64,000 nt of DNA from Spirochaetes bacterium GWB1_60_80 (lineage in GTDB: Bacteria; Spirochaetota; Spirochaetia; Treponematales; UBA12059). The notes under the pieces were generated by a model that searched no databases, was not told the DNA's origin, and saw only the letters and a list, made by a program, of their open reading frames with translations. Position 1 is the stretch's first letter. Each line of letters starts with the position of its first letter. A program made the position numbers and the translations under genes. Shown one piece after another: positions 51,916 to 60,457 of the stretch. The stretch covers positions 62,001 to 126,000 of the forward strand of contig MIAR01000053.1 in the NCBI GenBank assembly GCA_001829185.1. Direction: 5' to 3'.

Positions 51916-53141
51916 AGTGTCTCCAGGTCGAGGTTGTTTCCGCAAAAGGCGCGCAGCGCCGCTGAATCGGCCGACGGGGAATAATAAACCCGATCGGGCG
52001 GCCAGTCCAGCCGTCGCACCAGTTCCGCCAGGCGAAAGCCGGGCCGTTGATCCAGGCAGGTGACCACCAGGTTCTCGCGGACTGCAAATTTGACTGGCAG
52101 GTCGGCCCGCTCGGCCCGGTCCGAAACCAGGGCGTAAGCCAACAACTCGGGATCCAGCTCGGCGCTTCGGAAAGCCCCCTGAAATCCGTTGTCGCGGTTG
52201 GTCTCAGCGTCCGCCGCCACCAAGGCAACTGGTTGGCTGGAGCTCATCGGCCCGCGGCCGTGGCGCGTCTGGTAGCAGCGGGTGACGCAGTAGAGGTCCA
52301 CCGGGCAAACCCGCCAGGCTGAGCCGGCTTGGTTGGCGCCACCGCCGGAATCCGCCAGCCCGGCTAGCAAGGCCAGGGCCGGCGCGCTGCCGGTGGAACT
52401 CCAGGTGACATGGGGGTAAATGCCGTGATGCTGGTCGAGCATCAGGCCCTGGTGACCCTCGAAAACCAAATGATCCTTGCCCGCCAGGCATTCCTCCAGC
52501 CCAGCCAACCGGTAGCAGGCGGCGGCGGCCCGGCACTGGGCCAGGTAGGCATCAAGGTCCAGGCTGTCGCACTCGGCGGCAAAGCAGCCGGCGAAGTCGT
52601 CGCCGGAGGCTGACCAGGCCGCCGCCCGTTGCCCATACCAGTAACGGATACCCTGCAGCTTCTGGCGCGCCACCCAGTCGAAGGCCAGGTCCTTGGCGTA
52701 GAGCGGCACGCCGGCGGCATGGCGCTCCACCGTGGCGCCGAAACCGACGCCGCAGGAGCCGTGCCCCAACTCGGCCTCGGCCGCCCGGTTCCAGGCGATG
52801 TCCCAAGGCGTGCAGACTTTGGCTAGCGGATGGATGGCCAACTCCGGCGACGGGCTCCCGGGCGGCAGGAGAGCGGTGAGGGCGGCCTGCTCGGCGGCGA
52901 TGGCCGGCGGAAAGACCGTACAGTCGCGGCCAAACCAGGTCGGCACGCCGCGTAAACTGCCGGCCCCAAAATTGCTGAAGACATGGACGAGCCCGCCGAT
53001 GGAGACCGTATGGCCGACCTGGTGGCCGCCACCGTAACGGATAACCAAGCTGGACTCCGGCCGCCGGGCGCACAGCCAGTCCACGGTGCGCCCCTTGCCG
53101 GCGTCTCCGAATCCGAGATCGATGACCATGGAAACCTGCAT
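51912..53141 (-). CDS. Divergent adenylosuccinate synthetase (PurA)-like protein
   Basis: 409 aa. The N-terminal block GFGDAGKGRTVDWL replaces the PurA G-D-E-G-K-G-K motif; the catalytic Asp is kept while the following Glu is Ala. GHTV retains the catalytic His. LVFEGHQGLMLDQHHGIYP and TRHGRGPMSSS match later PurA blocks. It is shorter than PurA, and its C-terminal nucleotide region has diverged. The start is uncertain: ATG 53141 or in-frame ATG 53129, both with weak RBS. A MITE-like element ends 4 nt upstream. Whether it makes adenylosuccinate is doubtful. Confidence 0.75.
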   Translation of the reverse strand: MQVSMVIDLGFGDAGKGRTVDWLCARRPESSLVIRYGGGHQVGHTVSIGGLVHVFSNFGAGSLRGVPTWFGRDCTVFPPAIAAEQAALTALLPPGSPSPELAIHPLAKVCTPWDIAWNRAAEAELGHGSCGVGFGATVERHAAGVPLYAKDLAFDWVARQKLQGIRYWYGQRAAAWSASGDDFAGCFAAECDSLDLDAYLAQCRAAAACYRLAGLEECLAGKDHLVFEGHQGLMLDQHHGIYPHVTWSSTGSAPALALLAGLADSGGGANQAGSAWRVCPVDLYCVTRCYQTRHGRGPMSSSQPVALVAADAETNRDNGFQGAFRSAELDPELLAYALVSDRAERADLPVKFAVRENLVVTCLDQRPGFRLAELVRRLDWPPDRVYYSPSADSAALRAFCGNNLDLETL

Positions 53142-53144
53142 CGC

Positions 53145-53315
53145 CTAGGAGCCTGTCGGACTTAGGATTTTGATCGGGCGAAAATGATCTGCGAGTGAAA
53201 AATTGGCACGGATTGAGGGCCATACTTCCTGTATGGCCCGATTGACGAGCCGATTTTGCGCCGCAGAACATCGAGTCCGGTCAAAAAGCACTGGTTTGAT
53301 CAGCATTTCTTTCAT
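53145..53315 (-). CDS. Short ORF inside the MITE-like element (56 aa)
   Basis: A frame runs from ATG 53315, 4 nt after GGGAG, to a TAG at the opposite terminal repeat. It ends KILSPTGS, so most of its tail is translated terminal repeat. It has no recognisable domain. It may be an artefact of the element or a remnant of a transposase end. Confidence 0.3.
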   Translation of the reverse strand: MKEMLIKPVLFDRTRCSAAQNRLVNRAIQEVWPSIRANFSLADHFRPIKILSPTGS

Positions 53316-53362
53316 TGTCTCCCAAAATATCTTTTAGCGTTCATAAATCCGACAGGCTCCTA
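53146..53362. mobile_element. 217-bp MITE-like inverted-repeat element
   Basis: The ends carry a perfect 15-bp inverted repeat, TAGGAGCCTGTCGGA (53146-53160) and its complement (53348-53362), beginning and ending with TA. Inside is a 9-bp hairpin GGGCCATAC/GTATGGCCC (53217-53239). No transposase is encoded. Its GC content is lower than its neighbours'. It separates the vWA gene, whose TAG stop lies in the right repeat, from the PurA-like gene, whose start lies 4 nt from the left repeat. The TA ends suggest mobilisation by an IS630/Tc1-type enzyme, but the family is not assigned. Confidence 0.8.
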
Positions 53363-54226
53363 AAGCATGTCCACGACAGTTGGCTCGGCGTCGCCAGGCT
53401 TAGCTGGCTTGGCCGGTTTGGCGTGCGGTTTGTGCCGGTCGATAACCAGGCGGGCGATGGTCCGGGCGATGCGCTTGTAGTCGTCCAGGATAATCATGTC
53501 TTGGCCAATCAGGTCGCGCCAGCCGGCCTGGCGCACGGCGGTGGCCGAGGCTGCATCATGGTTGAGGTGCAGGTGGTAGACGTTATAGCGCTGACGGGCT
53601 TCGGCCAGCATGTCCGCCGAGCTGATGCGCACGGGCTGCTTTTCCGGAGTCAACTTGCCAATAATCTCGGCCGGGATGTCCTGGTTGACCGGCTCGTCGC
53701 CGATGGTGAAGACAAAACCCTTTTGCTTGCGCTTCTCCCAGCAGTCGATGGCCGTGTGGCGGGCCGCGACCAGCCAGGCCAGGTTGTACGATTCGCAGTT
53801 GTTGCCGCCGCCGCCGCCTTCCAGCCAGACACGCGTCAACCAGCGGTCCAGCAGTTCGGCCGAGGACTCGAATTGGCCAATCTGGAGCGGAGCGTTATCA
53901 TAGACGAAATCGCCAATGCCCAGGAACAAGATCTGGGGGTCGGGAATCCCGGCGTCGATGATGGTGCCGACCAGCTCCGGCAACGATTCCTTGACAATCT
54001 GCTCGGGCACCATACCCATGCTGCCAGTGACGTCAAGCGCCACGATGATGGACAGCGACTCCGGATGCTCCTCCGAATCGCGCGATTCGCGCACCGTCAC
54101 CGCCTTGGGGTCCATCTGCGGGTCAATCGAGCGCGCCACGAAAATCTGCTCGCGGCTCTTGCCTGAATAGCCCTTGCTGACCTTGATCGATTCGTAAGCG
54201 CTGTATGAAAAGACGCCGTTGCCCAC
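53360..54226 (-). CDS. von Willebrand factor A domain protein
   Basis: 288 aa soluble protein. The vWA domain spans about residues 58-255 with a MIDAS-like DVTGSMG (D-x-T-x-S), a conserved FLGIGDFVYD and a glycine-rich loop GGGGGNN. A Lys/Pro-rich tail follows. It probably binds a divalent metal and a partner protein. Its TAG stop is contributed by the end of the MITE-like element, so the original C-terminus may have been cut. It lies 1 nt after the coiled-coil gene, a strict pair. Confidence 0.85.
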   Translation of the reverse strand: MGNGVFSYSAYESIKVSKGYSGKSREQIFVARSIDPQMDPKAVTVRESRDSEEHPESLSIIVALDVTGSMGMVPEQIVKESLPELVGTIIDAGIPDPQILFLGIGDFVYDNAPLQIGQFESSAELLDRWLTRVWLEGGGGGNNCESYNLAWLVAARHTAIDCWEKRKQKGFVFTIGDEPVNQDIPAEIIGKLTPEKQPVRISSADMLAEARQRYNVYHLHLNHDAASATAVRQAGWRDLIGQDMIILDDYKRIARTIARLVIDRHKPHAKPAKPAKPGDAEPTVVDML

Positions 54227-54227
54227 T

Positions 54228-54578
54228 TTACACCTCCAAGGTCTGGCCGAAGAGATACTGGTAGCGCTGGCGAGCCAGCTCCAGCTTGATCTCCAGGTTG
54301 CGGATCTTGACGGCCAGCTCGAGGTCCCGGGCGACGTAATCCTTGGAGTCGAAATCGGAGGCTAGTACCAGGCTGGTCGCCTCGGCCGGACTCAGGTCAA
54401 GCATGTTCTCCTGCTCGCGGCGCAGTTTCTTGATGGTCAGGGCCAAGTCCTCGACCTCGCGCTTGTAGATCAACTGGGCATCCTCGGCGATGGTGGCTGC
54501 CCGGTCTTCACGGATCTTGGCGTTGTTGCGCTTCAGCGAATCGATGAAGGCGCCGGCTACATTGGTATCATCTGCCAT
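54228..54578 (-). CDS. Small coiled-coil protein paired with the vWA protein
   Basis: 116 aa, almost all predicted helix and highly charged. Two coiled-coil stretches (about residues 35-62 and 82-110) flank a short loop with DLSPAEATSLVL. No membrane helix or known domain is visible. AAAGGAG lies 6-7 nt before ATG. The one-base gap to the vWA gene suggests the two products form a complex. Confidence 0.75.
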   Translation of the reverse strand: MADDTNVAGAFIDSLKRNNAKIREDRAATIAEDAQLIYKREVEDLALTIKKLRREQENMLDLSPAEATSLVLASDFDSKDYVARDLELAVKIRNLEIKLELARQRYQYLFGQTLEV

Positions 54579-54673
54579 GATGGATCTCCTTTGGGTCGCT
54601 TGCGGTTAGCTGGAAACTCGACGCGGCCGTCACTGGTCCCGCATACCCAATTCTGGAGCATTCCGGGAAAATG

Positions 54674-55447
54674 TCAAGGCGCGGACGGCAGGTCCGGGCG
54701 GCGATAGTCCGAAAAATCCATCCGAACGCGGAAATATTTACGGATCAGCAGAAAACCGCCTTCGCCGGAGAAACCGACCGCCGAAACCACCAGGGCGCCG
54801 TCTGGAAGGATCTGGAACTCGATGTCGCCGTCAAAGCGGCTGACGAAAGGCGGCAGGGGTTTGAGGGTGTAGACCAGCCGTTGGGGGTGGCCATCCGGAT
54901 TGAAAAACAGTTCGCCAGCGGCGCCGAATTTGGGCCGCACCAGTTCGTACGGCACCACCAGCTGGCCGGTGCGCAAGACTGGCGCGGCGCGGCGCAAGGC
55001 ATCGGCCGCCTGGGCCGCAAAGGGTAGGATATCGGCCGCCGCCATCGACCCGCCGCCGAAGGCGCCGCCGGTTTCGCCGCCGTCGGCGCTGCGTCGGTCC
55101 TGACGGGCATACTCGATCCGGGTTTGGGCGCTGATGTCGCGGCCATCCTTGATCGACGACAGCACCTCGGTGACGGTTTGGCCGCCTACGTAGCGCAGCG
55201 CCAGCTCGGTGGTGGTAGTCGAGCTGACGCGCCCCCGGCTATCCAGGTCCTCGGACAGGATACGCATCCGCCCGGCCTGGTAGTCCTCGCCCTGCTGCCA
55301 GGCGGCCTGCGCGGCTAGCCACAGGCGGTTAAAGGCCGCCGGGTCAACGACGGCTAGTTGTGGCGCTGGAAGGTCTTGGTTGGAAGCCAGCCGGGCAACC
55401 AGCGAAAAAAACAGGACGGCGACCAAATTGGGCAAACGGCTTGGCAT
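54674..55447 (-). CDS. Secreted hypothetical protein (257 aa)
   Basis: ATG 55447 has GAGG 5 nt upstream. Residues 1-21 form a signal peptide (LVAVLFFSLVARLA) with no lipobox. The mature part is soluble: helices around FNRLWLAAQAAWQQGEDYQA, a Gly-rich loop (about 132-141) and a beta-rich C-terminal half. This could be a periplasmic lipoprotein-carrier-like fold, but I do not recognise a family. It stands between mglC and the coiled-coil gene. Confidence 0.7.
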   Translation of the reverse strand: MPSRLPNLVAVLFFSLVARLASNQDLPAPQLAVVDPAAFNRLWLAAQAAWQQGEDYQAGRMRILSEDLDSRGRVSSTTTTELALRYVGGQTVTEVLSSIKDGRDISAQTRIEYARQDRRSADGGETGGAFGGGSMAAADILPFAAQAADALRRAAPVLRTGQLVVPYELVRPKFGAAGELFFNPDGHPQRLVYTLKPLPPFVSRFDGDIEFQILPDGALVVSAVGFSGEGGFLLIRKYFRVRMDFSDYRRPDLPSAP

Positions 55448-55561
55448 GGTATCCTCGCTGACATGACGATTTCTTACTAGAGTTGGTTTCTTTTTCGACA
55501 CTCTTTGAAAATACTGCATCGCCCCTTGAACGGCAACGGACCGATGCGGTCGCCAAAAGGA

Positions 55562-55592
55562 TCCGGCGATAACGCAACGCGCTACCGCCGGA
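55562..55592 (-). terminator. Possible terminator after mglC
   Basis: TCCGGCG (55562-55568) pairs with CGCCGGA (55586-55592), and four T residues follow soon after on the minus strand. The loop is long (17 nt), so this is moderate evidence. Confidence 0.4.
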
Positions 55593-55613
55593 AGGAGGAG
55601 AAACGAGAGGAAA

Positions 55614-56642
55614 TCAGGTTTTCTTGAGGTATTTCTTGGCGTCCAGGGCCACCGCGGCGACGATGATGACGCCTTTGATGATATACTGGTAGTATTGTTC
55701 CATGCCGATAAAGGTCATGCCATAGCTGATAATGGTGAATAAGAGCACGCCGGTGATGGCGCCGGACACCTTGCCGATGCCGCCGGAGAAGCTGATGCCG
55801 CCCACTACGCAAGCGGCGATGGCGTCCAGCTCATAGCCATAGCCGGTACCGTTGTTGGCGCTGCCGATGCGGGCAGCTTCTAGGAAACCGCCGATGCCGT
55901 ACAGCACGCCGGCCATGACGTAGACCAGCACGATGGTCTTGGTCACATTGACGCCGGACACCTTGGCGGCCTCGGGATTGCCGCCGACGGCGTACAGATT
56001 CTTGCCGAAGGTGGTTTTGTTCCAGAGCACCCAGACTACGATGCTGACAATGACGGCGTAGATGACCAGGTTGGGCACCCCCAGCGTCTCGCCAATGACG
56101 AATTCGGTATAGCGCGGGTCAAAGCCGCCAATTGGCTGCGGACCAGGCGCGCCGGAGGCAAAGTAGATGGACAGGATGCCGTACAGGGTAATCATCATGC
56201 CTAGGGTGGCCAGGAAAGGGTGAATCTTGAATTTGGCCACCACGAAGCCGTTAATAGCGCTGAAGAAGGCAATAACCGCGCAGGAAATAAGCAGCGGCAC
56301 GAACAGCGGCAGGGGGGACAAGTCCGGGTAAAAACGCGAGGCGTAATCGGCGCGCTGCAAGAGCGAACCGGTGATTACGGCCGCGAAACCAACCATGCGG
56401 CCGAGCGACAGGTCGGTACCCTGGGTGATGATGATGCCGCCGACGCCGAAGGCCAGTATCAGGCGGACTGCGCTCTGGGTCAGGATGTTGCGGAAGACAT
56501 TGAGCGACAGAAAAGCCGGCTCGCGGACAATGATGAAAATGATGATGGCCAGAATAACCAGGTAGATGGCGTTCTTGACGAACAGTTCCTTCCATTGCTC
56601 CTTACCCATGGCCGAAAGCTTGATCCGATTCCCGCGGCTCAT
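55614..56642 (-). CDS. mglC: Galactose/methyl-galactoside ABC transporter permease
   Basis: 342 aa with eight to ten membrane helices of the ribose/galactose (BPD_transp_2) permease family. [20 protein letters not shown] and [11 protein letters not shown] at the end are typical of MglC. It forms the membrane channel for the sugar. The ATG overlaps the mglA stop (ATGA). Confidence 0.93.
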   Translation of the reverse strand: MSRGNRIKLSAMGKEQWKELFVKNAIYLVILAIIIFIIVREPAFLSLNVFRNILTQSAVRLILAFGVGGIIITQGTDLSLGRMVGFAAVITGSLLQRADYASRFYPDLSPLPLFVPLLISCAVIAFFSAINGFVVAKFKIHPFLATLGMMITLYGILSIYFASGAPGPQPIGGFDPRYTEFVIGETLGVPNLVIYAVIVSIVVWVLWNKTTFGKNLYAVGGNPEAAKVSGVNVTKTIVLVYVMAGVLYGIGGFLEAARIGSANNGTGYGYELDAIAACVVGGISFSGGIGKVSGAITGVLLFTIISYGMTFIGMEQYYQYIIKGVIIVAAVALDAKKYLKKT

Positions 56643-58159
56643 ACTTCTGCCTCCTTCGAATTGTTGAGATATTTAGTGGCCAGGTGGAAAATTTCCGTTT
56701 GGTTGGTCTTGTCGGTATCGACGATGCCGGCGACGCGCCCGTTGCTCATTACCAGGATGCGGTTGGTGATGCCGAGCAGCTCCGGCATCTCGGAAGAGAC
56801 CACGATGACTGACTTGCCGCTGGCTGCCAGCTTGATGATCAACTGGTAAATCTCGTACTTGGCGCCGACGTCGATGCCGCGCGTCGGTTCGTCCAGGAGC
56901 AGGATGTCGGGCTGGGTCAAGAGCCAGCGCCCGATAATCACTTTCTGCTGGTTGCCGCCGGACAGCGAGCGGATGAGCTCGCGCTTGCCTGGAGTCTTGA
57001 TGTGCATAGCCTCAATCTGAAGGTCGGTATCTTTCTCCATCCGCCGATCCTGCAGCAAGCCGAGGCGGTTGCGGTAGGCGGCGACATTGGCGATAGTCGT
57101 ATTGAAGGTGATGTCGGAAAGCGGATAGAGGCCGGTCTCGCGGCGCTCCTCGGTCAGGTAGGCGAAGCGGTTACGGATGGCCTGGTTGGGGTGATGGTTT
57201 TTGACCACCTTGTTGTCGACCTTCACCTCGCCGGAATCCAGGCTGCGGCAGCCGAAGAGCGATTCCAGAAGCTCGGTCCGGCCGGAGCCGACCAGGCCGG
57301 AAATGCCCAGTATCTCGCCGCAGCGCAAGTCAAACTCGATATCGCGCAGGTAGGGTTCGTACTTGGTGCACAACTTGCGCACCGTGAGGTGCACATCCTT
57401 AGGCTGGTTGACCTTAGGTGGGAAGCGGTCTTCCAGGTCGCGGCCGACCATCATGTTCACAAGCTGCTCGATGGTCAGGTCTAGGACGGCCTTAGTGCCG
57501 ATGTAGCAGCCGTCGCGCAGCACCGTCACCTGGTCGGCAATCTGGAAAATCTCGTCCATCTTGTGGGAAATGTAGATAATGCCGACACCGTGCTGCCTGA
57601 GCATGCGGATCATCTCGAACAGCATCGTCACTTCCTTGTCGGTCAGGGAGGACGTCGGCTCGTCGAGCACGATGATCTTGGCGTCGTAAGATACGGCCTT
57701 GGCGATCTCGACCATCTGGCGTTGCGAAACCGAAAGGTTCTGCAGGAGAATGTCGGGATCAAGGTGGATTTTCAGCCGTTCAAAGAGGGCCAGCGTGTCG
57801 CGGCGCATCTTGCGCTCGTCCACGAACGGACCCTTGGTAGGGTAGCGGCCCAGCCAGATATTGTCGCTGATGGAGCGCTTGGTTACCTGGTTGAGTTCCT
57901 GATGCACCATGGAGACGCCGTTCTCCAGCGCATGCTTGGGGTCGGTGAAATTGAAAGGCTTCCCTTGGAGGAAAAACTCGCCGGCGTCCTGATGGTAGAT
58001 GCCGAACAGGCATTTCATGAGCGTTGATTTGCCGGCGCCGTTCTCCCCCATCAGGGCGTGCACCGAGCCGGCGTTGACTTCCAGGTGCACGTTCTTGAGC
58101 ACTCGCACGCCGGAGAAGGCCTTGCATAAACCACTGATCCTCAACAAGCTGTCCGGCAT
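56639..58159 (-). CDS. mglA: Galactose/methyl-galactoside ABC transporter ATP-binding protein
   Basis: 506 aa with two ABC domains, as usual for sugar importers of this class. Domain 1 has GENGAGKST and the signature [14 protein letters not shown] with [10 protein letters not shown]. Domain 2 has the degenerate P-loop GLVGSGRTE but an intact signature [15 protein letters not shown] and [13 protein letters not shown]. It powers MglC. It starts 70 nt after mglB, beyond a hairpin. Confidence 0.95.
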   Translation of the reverse strand: MPDSLLRISGLCKAFSGVRVLKNVHLEVNAGSVHALMGENGAGKSTLMKCLFGIYHQDAGEFFLQGKPFNFTDPKHALENGVSMVHQELNQVTKRSISDNIWLGRYPTKGPFVDERKMRRDTLALFERLKIHLDPDILLQNLSVSQRQMVEIAKAVSYDAKIIVLDEPTSSLTDKEVTMLFEMIRMLRQHGVGIIYISHKMDEIFQIADQVTVLRDGCYIGTKAVLDLTIEQLVNMMVGRDLEDRFPPKVNQPKDVHLTVRKLCTKYEPYLRDIEFDLRCGEILGISGLVGSGRTELLESLFGCRSLDSGEVKVDNKVVKNHHPNQAIRNRFAYLTEERRETGLYPLSDITFNTTIANVAAYRNRLGLLQDRRMEKDTDLQIEAMHIKTPGKRELIRSLSGGNQQKVIIGRWLLTQPDILLLDEPTRGIDVGAKYEIYQLIIKLAASGKSVIVVSSEMPELLGITNRILVMSNGRVAGIVDTDKTNQTEIFHLATKYLNNSKEAEV

Positions 58160-58184
58160 GGGCCACTCCCTTCAAAGCAAAAGT

Positions 58185-58206
58185 GCGGGCAGCTCGCGCT
58201 GCCCGC
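58185..58206 (-). other. Hairpin between mglB and mglA
   Basis: GCGGGCAGC/GCTGCCCGC form a 9-bp stem closed by a GCGA (GNRA) tetraloop on the minus strand. Only four T residues follow. It probably stabilises the mglB part of the message or partly terminates transcription. Confidence 0.65.
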
Positions 58207-58228
58207 GTCATGCTGTCCGTGTTATTTT

Positions 58229-59254
58229 TTAATTCCGGAATTCCTGGTAGTTGCTCGGGGTAACGGGCAGGTACGGGACGCGTACGGCCTTGCTACCGTC
58301 AGTGGAAAGCGTCCAGCGGGTGCCTTCGGTTACGCTAAGGCCCATAGCCGCGTTGATGGCCAAATCGAGGGCGGCGCGGCTCTGGTTGACGCCGTCGTTG
58401 AGGACGGTGCCGTTCATCTCGCCGTCGGCAATGTGGGTCAGGGCCTGGTCGAGGGCGTCCACGCCGTAGATCGGCAGGCTGACGCCGGCGGCTTTCAGGG
58501 CATTGATGGCGCCGAAGGCCATGCCATCGTTGTTACAGATAACCAGCTCGATCCGGTTGCCGAAGCTGGAAGTCAGCCAGGCGGCCATCTTGTCGTTGCC
58601 GTGCTGGGTAGACCAGTTCGGGTCGGCCTCAAGCGCCAGCTGCTCTACCTGGAGACCGGCATCGACGAAGGCGCGGACGGACTCGACGGTGCGGGCTTCG
58701 GCGTCGGGATGGCCCGGCTCGCCCTTGAGCAGCACATACTGGACGATACCGTCGGCGTTGCGGTCCCAGGTCGGGTTGGCGCGCCAGTCGGCGACCATCA
58801 TCTGGCCCTGGATGATACCGGACTCGGCGGAATTGGTGCCGACGTACCAGACATAGTCGTAGCTGGCCATGACGCCGCGCTCGGTAGCTTCCTTGTTGAA
58901 CAGCACCAGCGGGATGCCGGCGGCCTTAGCCTTGGCGATGATGGTGCCGGCAGCGGCCGGGTCAACCAGGTTGATCACCAGGACATCGACCTTACGAGTG
59001 ATAAAAACGTCAACCTGGTCATTCAGCTTGGCCTGCTGGCCCTCGGAATCGACGATCTCGATGCGGACGCCCTTGCCGGCGGCGTAGCTCTCGAGCTCGG
59101 GCTTCATGACGCCGTTCATGAAATTGTCGGCAAAGGTGTAGATGTTGGCGCCGATGACGATCTGATCGTCCTTCTTTTCGCAGGCGACGAACAGGCTGAC
59201 CAGACTAATGGCCAGCAGGGCCATCATGACGAGCGACGTAATACTTCGTTTCAT
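58229..59254 (-). CDS. mglB: Galactose/glucose-binding lipoprotein MglB
   Basis: 341 aa. The signal peptide ends SLFVAC, a lipobox with Cys about residue 25, so the protein is membrane-anchored as in Treponema rather than free as in E. coli. The periplasmic-binding fold includes GANIYTFADNFMNGVM, VWYVGTNSAESG and a calcium loop DRNADGIVQ as in the E. coli galactose-binding protein. It delivers hexose to MglC and may serve chemotaxis. ATG 59254 has GAGGAG 7 nt upstream. Confidence 0.93.
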   Translation of the reverse strand: MKRSITSLVMMALLAISLVSLFVACEKKDDQIVIGANIYTFADNFMNGVMKPELESYAAGKGVRIEIVDSEGQQAKLNDQVDVFITRKVDVLVINLVDPAAAGTIIAKAKAAGIPLVLFNKEATERGVMASYDYVWYVGTNSAESGIIQGQMMVADWRANPTWDRNADGIVQYVLLKGEPGHPDAEARTVESVRAFVDAGLQVEQLALEADPNWSTQHGNDKMAAWLTSSFGNRIELVICNNDGMAFGAINALKAAGVSLPIYGVDALDQALTHIADGEMNGTVLNDGVNQSRAALDLAINAAMGLSVTEGTRWTLSTDGSKAVRVPYLPVTPSNYQEFRN

Positions 59255-59333
59255 AGGTATGCTCCTCGAGGGGATTAAGGATGCCTGGGGCATCCCTGTT
59301 ATTCCCATATTAAGGGCCTTCCGCGAGCCCCAC

Positions 59334-59361
59334 AATGTAAAAATCGACGGACTTTTTACAA
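59334..59361 (-). promoter_or_regulatory. mglBAC promoter with inverted-repeat operator
   Basis: On the minus strand TTGTAA (59356-59361), 16-nt spacer, TACATT (59334-59339). The perfect inverted repeat GTAAAAA-N9-TTTTTAC (59337-59359) spans the space between the two boxes and overlaps both. The leader also holds a 7-bp hairpin (59279-59295). Confidence 0.55.
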
Positions 59362-59382
59362 TTATCGCCACAAGCCGGTTGG

Positions 59383-60456
59383 TCATGGCTGATAGACGTA
59401 GGGGGTATAGTCCACCCAGATATAGCGGCCGTCCTCGACCGTCGCCGACAGACTCGAGCCGGAGCGCCGACCCAACAGGAATTCAGCCAGTTCGATGATG
59501 GCCAGCGCCATGCTCAGCGAGTCATTCTTGACGGTGCCGTAAAGGTAACCTTCCGTGATGGCCTGCTCGGCGGCGCGCAAGCCGTCGATGCCGACCACCG
59601 GCGTCCAGTCGGGGTCGCGGGAGTCAATCACGCCATTGCCGTCAGCGTCATTGAACCAGCCGTTCTGGCGCATGCGGCTGATGGCGCCTAAAGCCATGGC
59701 ATCGTTGTTGGAGATGACCAGCTCGATGGCCGACTGGTATTGGCGCAACAGGTGGTGGATCTTCTCGTAGGCCTCGGCCTGGTTCCAGTTTGCTATCTCC
59801 AGAGCCAATACCTCGACCCGGAAGGCACGCTCCTCAAAGCTGTGCAGTACTTCCCGGGTGCGGATCTCGGCGTCCTGGTGCCCTTGCTCGCCCTTCAGGA
59901 TCAGCGCCTGGATGACGTTGTCGCCATTGCGGTCAAAGGCGTTCAGGTGAGCTGGATCGCCGCCGAACAGTTTGATGACCAGCTCGGCCTGGAGGCGCCC
60001 CGACTGGATGGCTTTGGCGCCGACGTACCAGACGCGGTCCCACAGCGCCATGTCCGCCGCCAGCGGCTCGCGGTTGAAGAACACGACCGGTACCGCGGCG
60101 GACCGGGCGCGCTGGATGATGGCGTAAGCCCCCAGGCGGTCTACCGGATTGACCACCAGGAGATCGGGACGGCGGTCGAGGAAATTATCGATTTGTTCAT
60201 TCTGGATCGGCTGCGAATTGGCGGCGTCGAATTTCTTGATGGCGAAGCCGGAGGGAGCGGCCCCTAGAATCTGGCGGCCGAATTCCAGGATATAGGGGTC
60301 AGCCTCGTTGTAAAGGAAAAGGCCGACCAGCGGATCGCCGCCGGCGCAGCCGGCGACAGCCAGAGCCATCAACGCCGCAATCAACACGCCAGCCGGCCAA
60401 GCGGCCAGCCGGCCACTGGTCGGCCATGATTCCCTTATCACAGTGGAGTTTCTCAT
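59383..60456 (-). CDS. Second galactose-binding-type lipoprotein, linked to a sensor kinase
   Basis: 357 aa from ATG 60456, 1 nt after the kinase stop. The lipobox (LAVAGC) predicts a lipoprotein. It shares blocks with MglB: DNFLDRRPDLLVVNPVDR, VWYVGAKAIQSG, SNNDAMALGAI and VVGIDGLRAAEQAI. It has the calcium loop DRNGDNVIQ and a further EF-hand-like loop DADGNGVIDSRD near the C-terminal third. Being encoded with a YesM/YesN pair rather than a transporter, it is probably the ligand-sensing subunit of that system. Confidence 0.87.
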   Translation of the reverse strand: MRNSTVIRESWPTSGRLAAWPAGVLIAALMALAVAGCAGGDPLVGLFLYNEADPYILEFGRQILGAAPSGFAIKKFDAANSQPIQNEQIDNFLDRRPDLLVVNPVDRLGAYAIIQRARSAAVPVVFFNREPLAADMALWDRVWYVGAKAIQSGRLQAELVIKLFGGDPAHLNAFDRNGDNVIQALILKGEQGHQDAEIRTREVLHSFEERAFRVEVLALEIANWNQAEAYEKIHHLLRQYQSAIELVISNNDAMALGAISRMRQNGWFNDADGNGVIDSRDPDWTPVVGIDGLRAAEQAITEGYLYGTVKNDSLSMALAIIELAEFLLGRRSGSSLSATVEDGRYIWVDYTPYVYQP

Positions 60457-60457
60457 G

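Noticed and set aside
51912-53141. Identification as phage-type PurZ (2-aminoadenylosuccinate synthetase)
   Set aside because: The catalytic Asp of PurA is retained and no phage genes are nearby.
52552-53271. 239-codon frame overlapping the PurA-like gene and the MITE-like element
   Set aside because: It is out of frame with a well-supported homologue and begins inside the mobile element.
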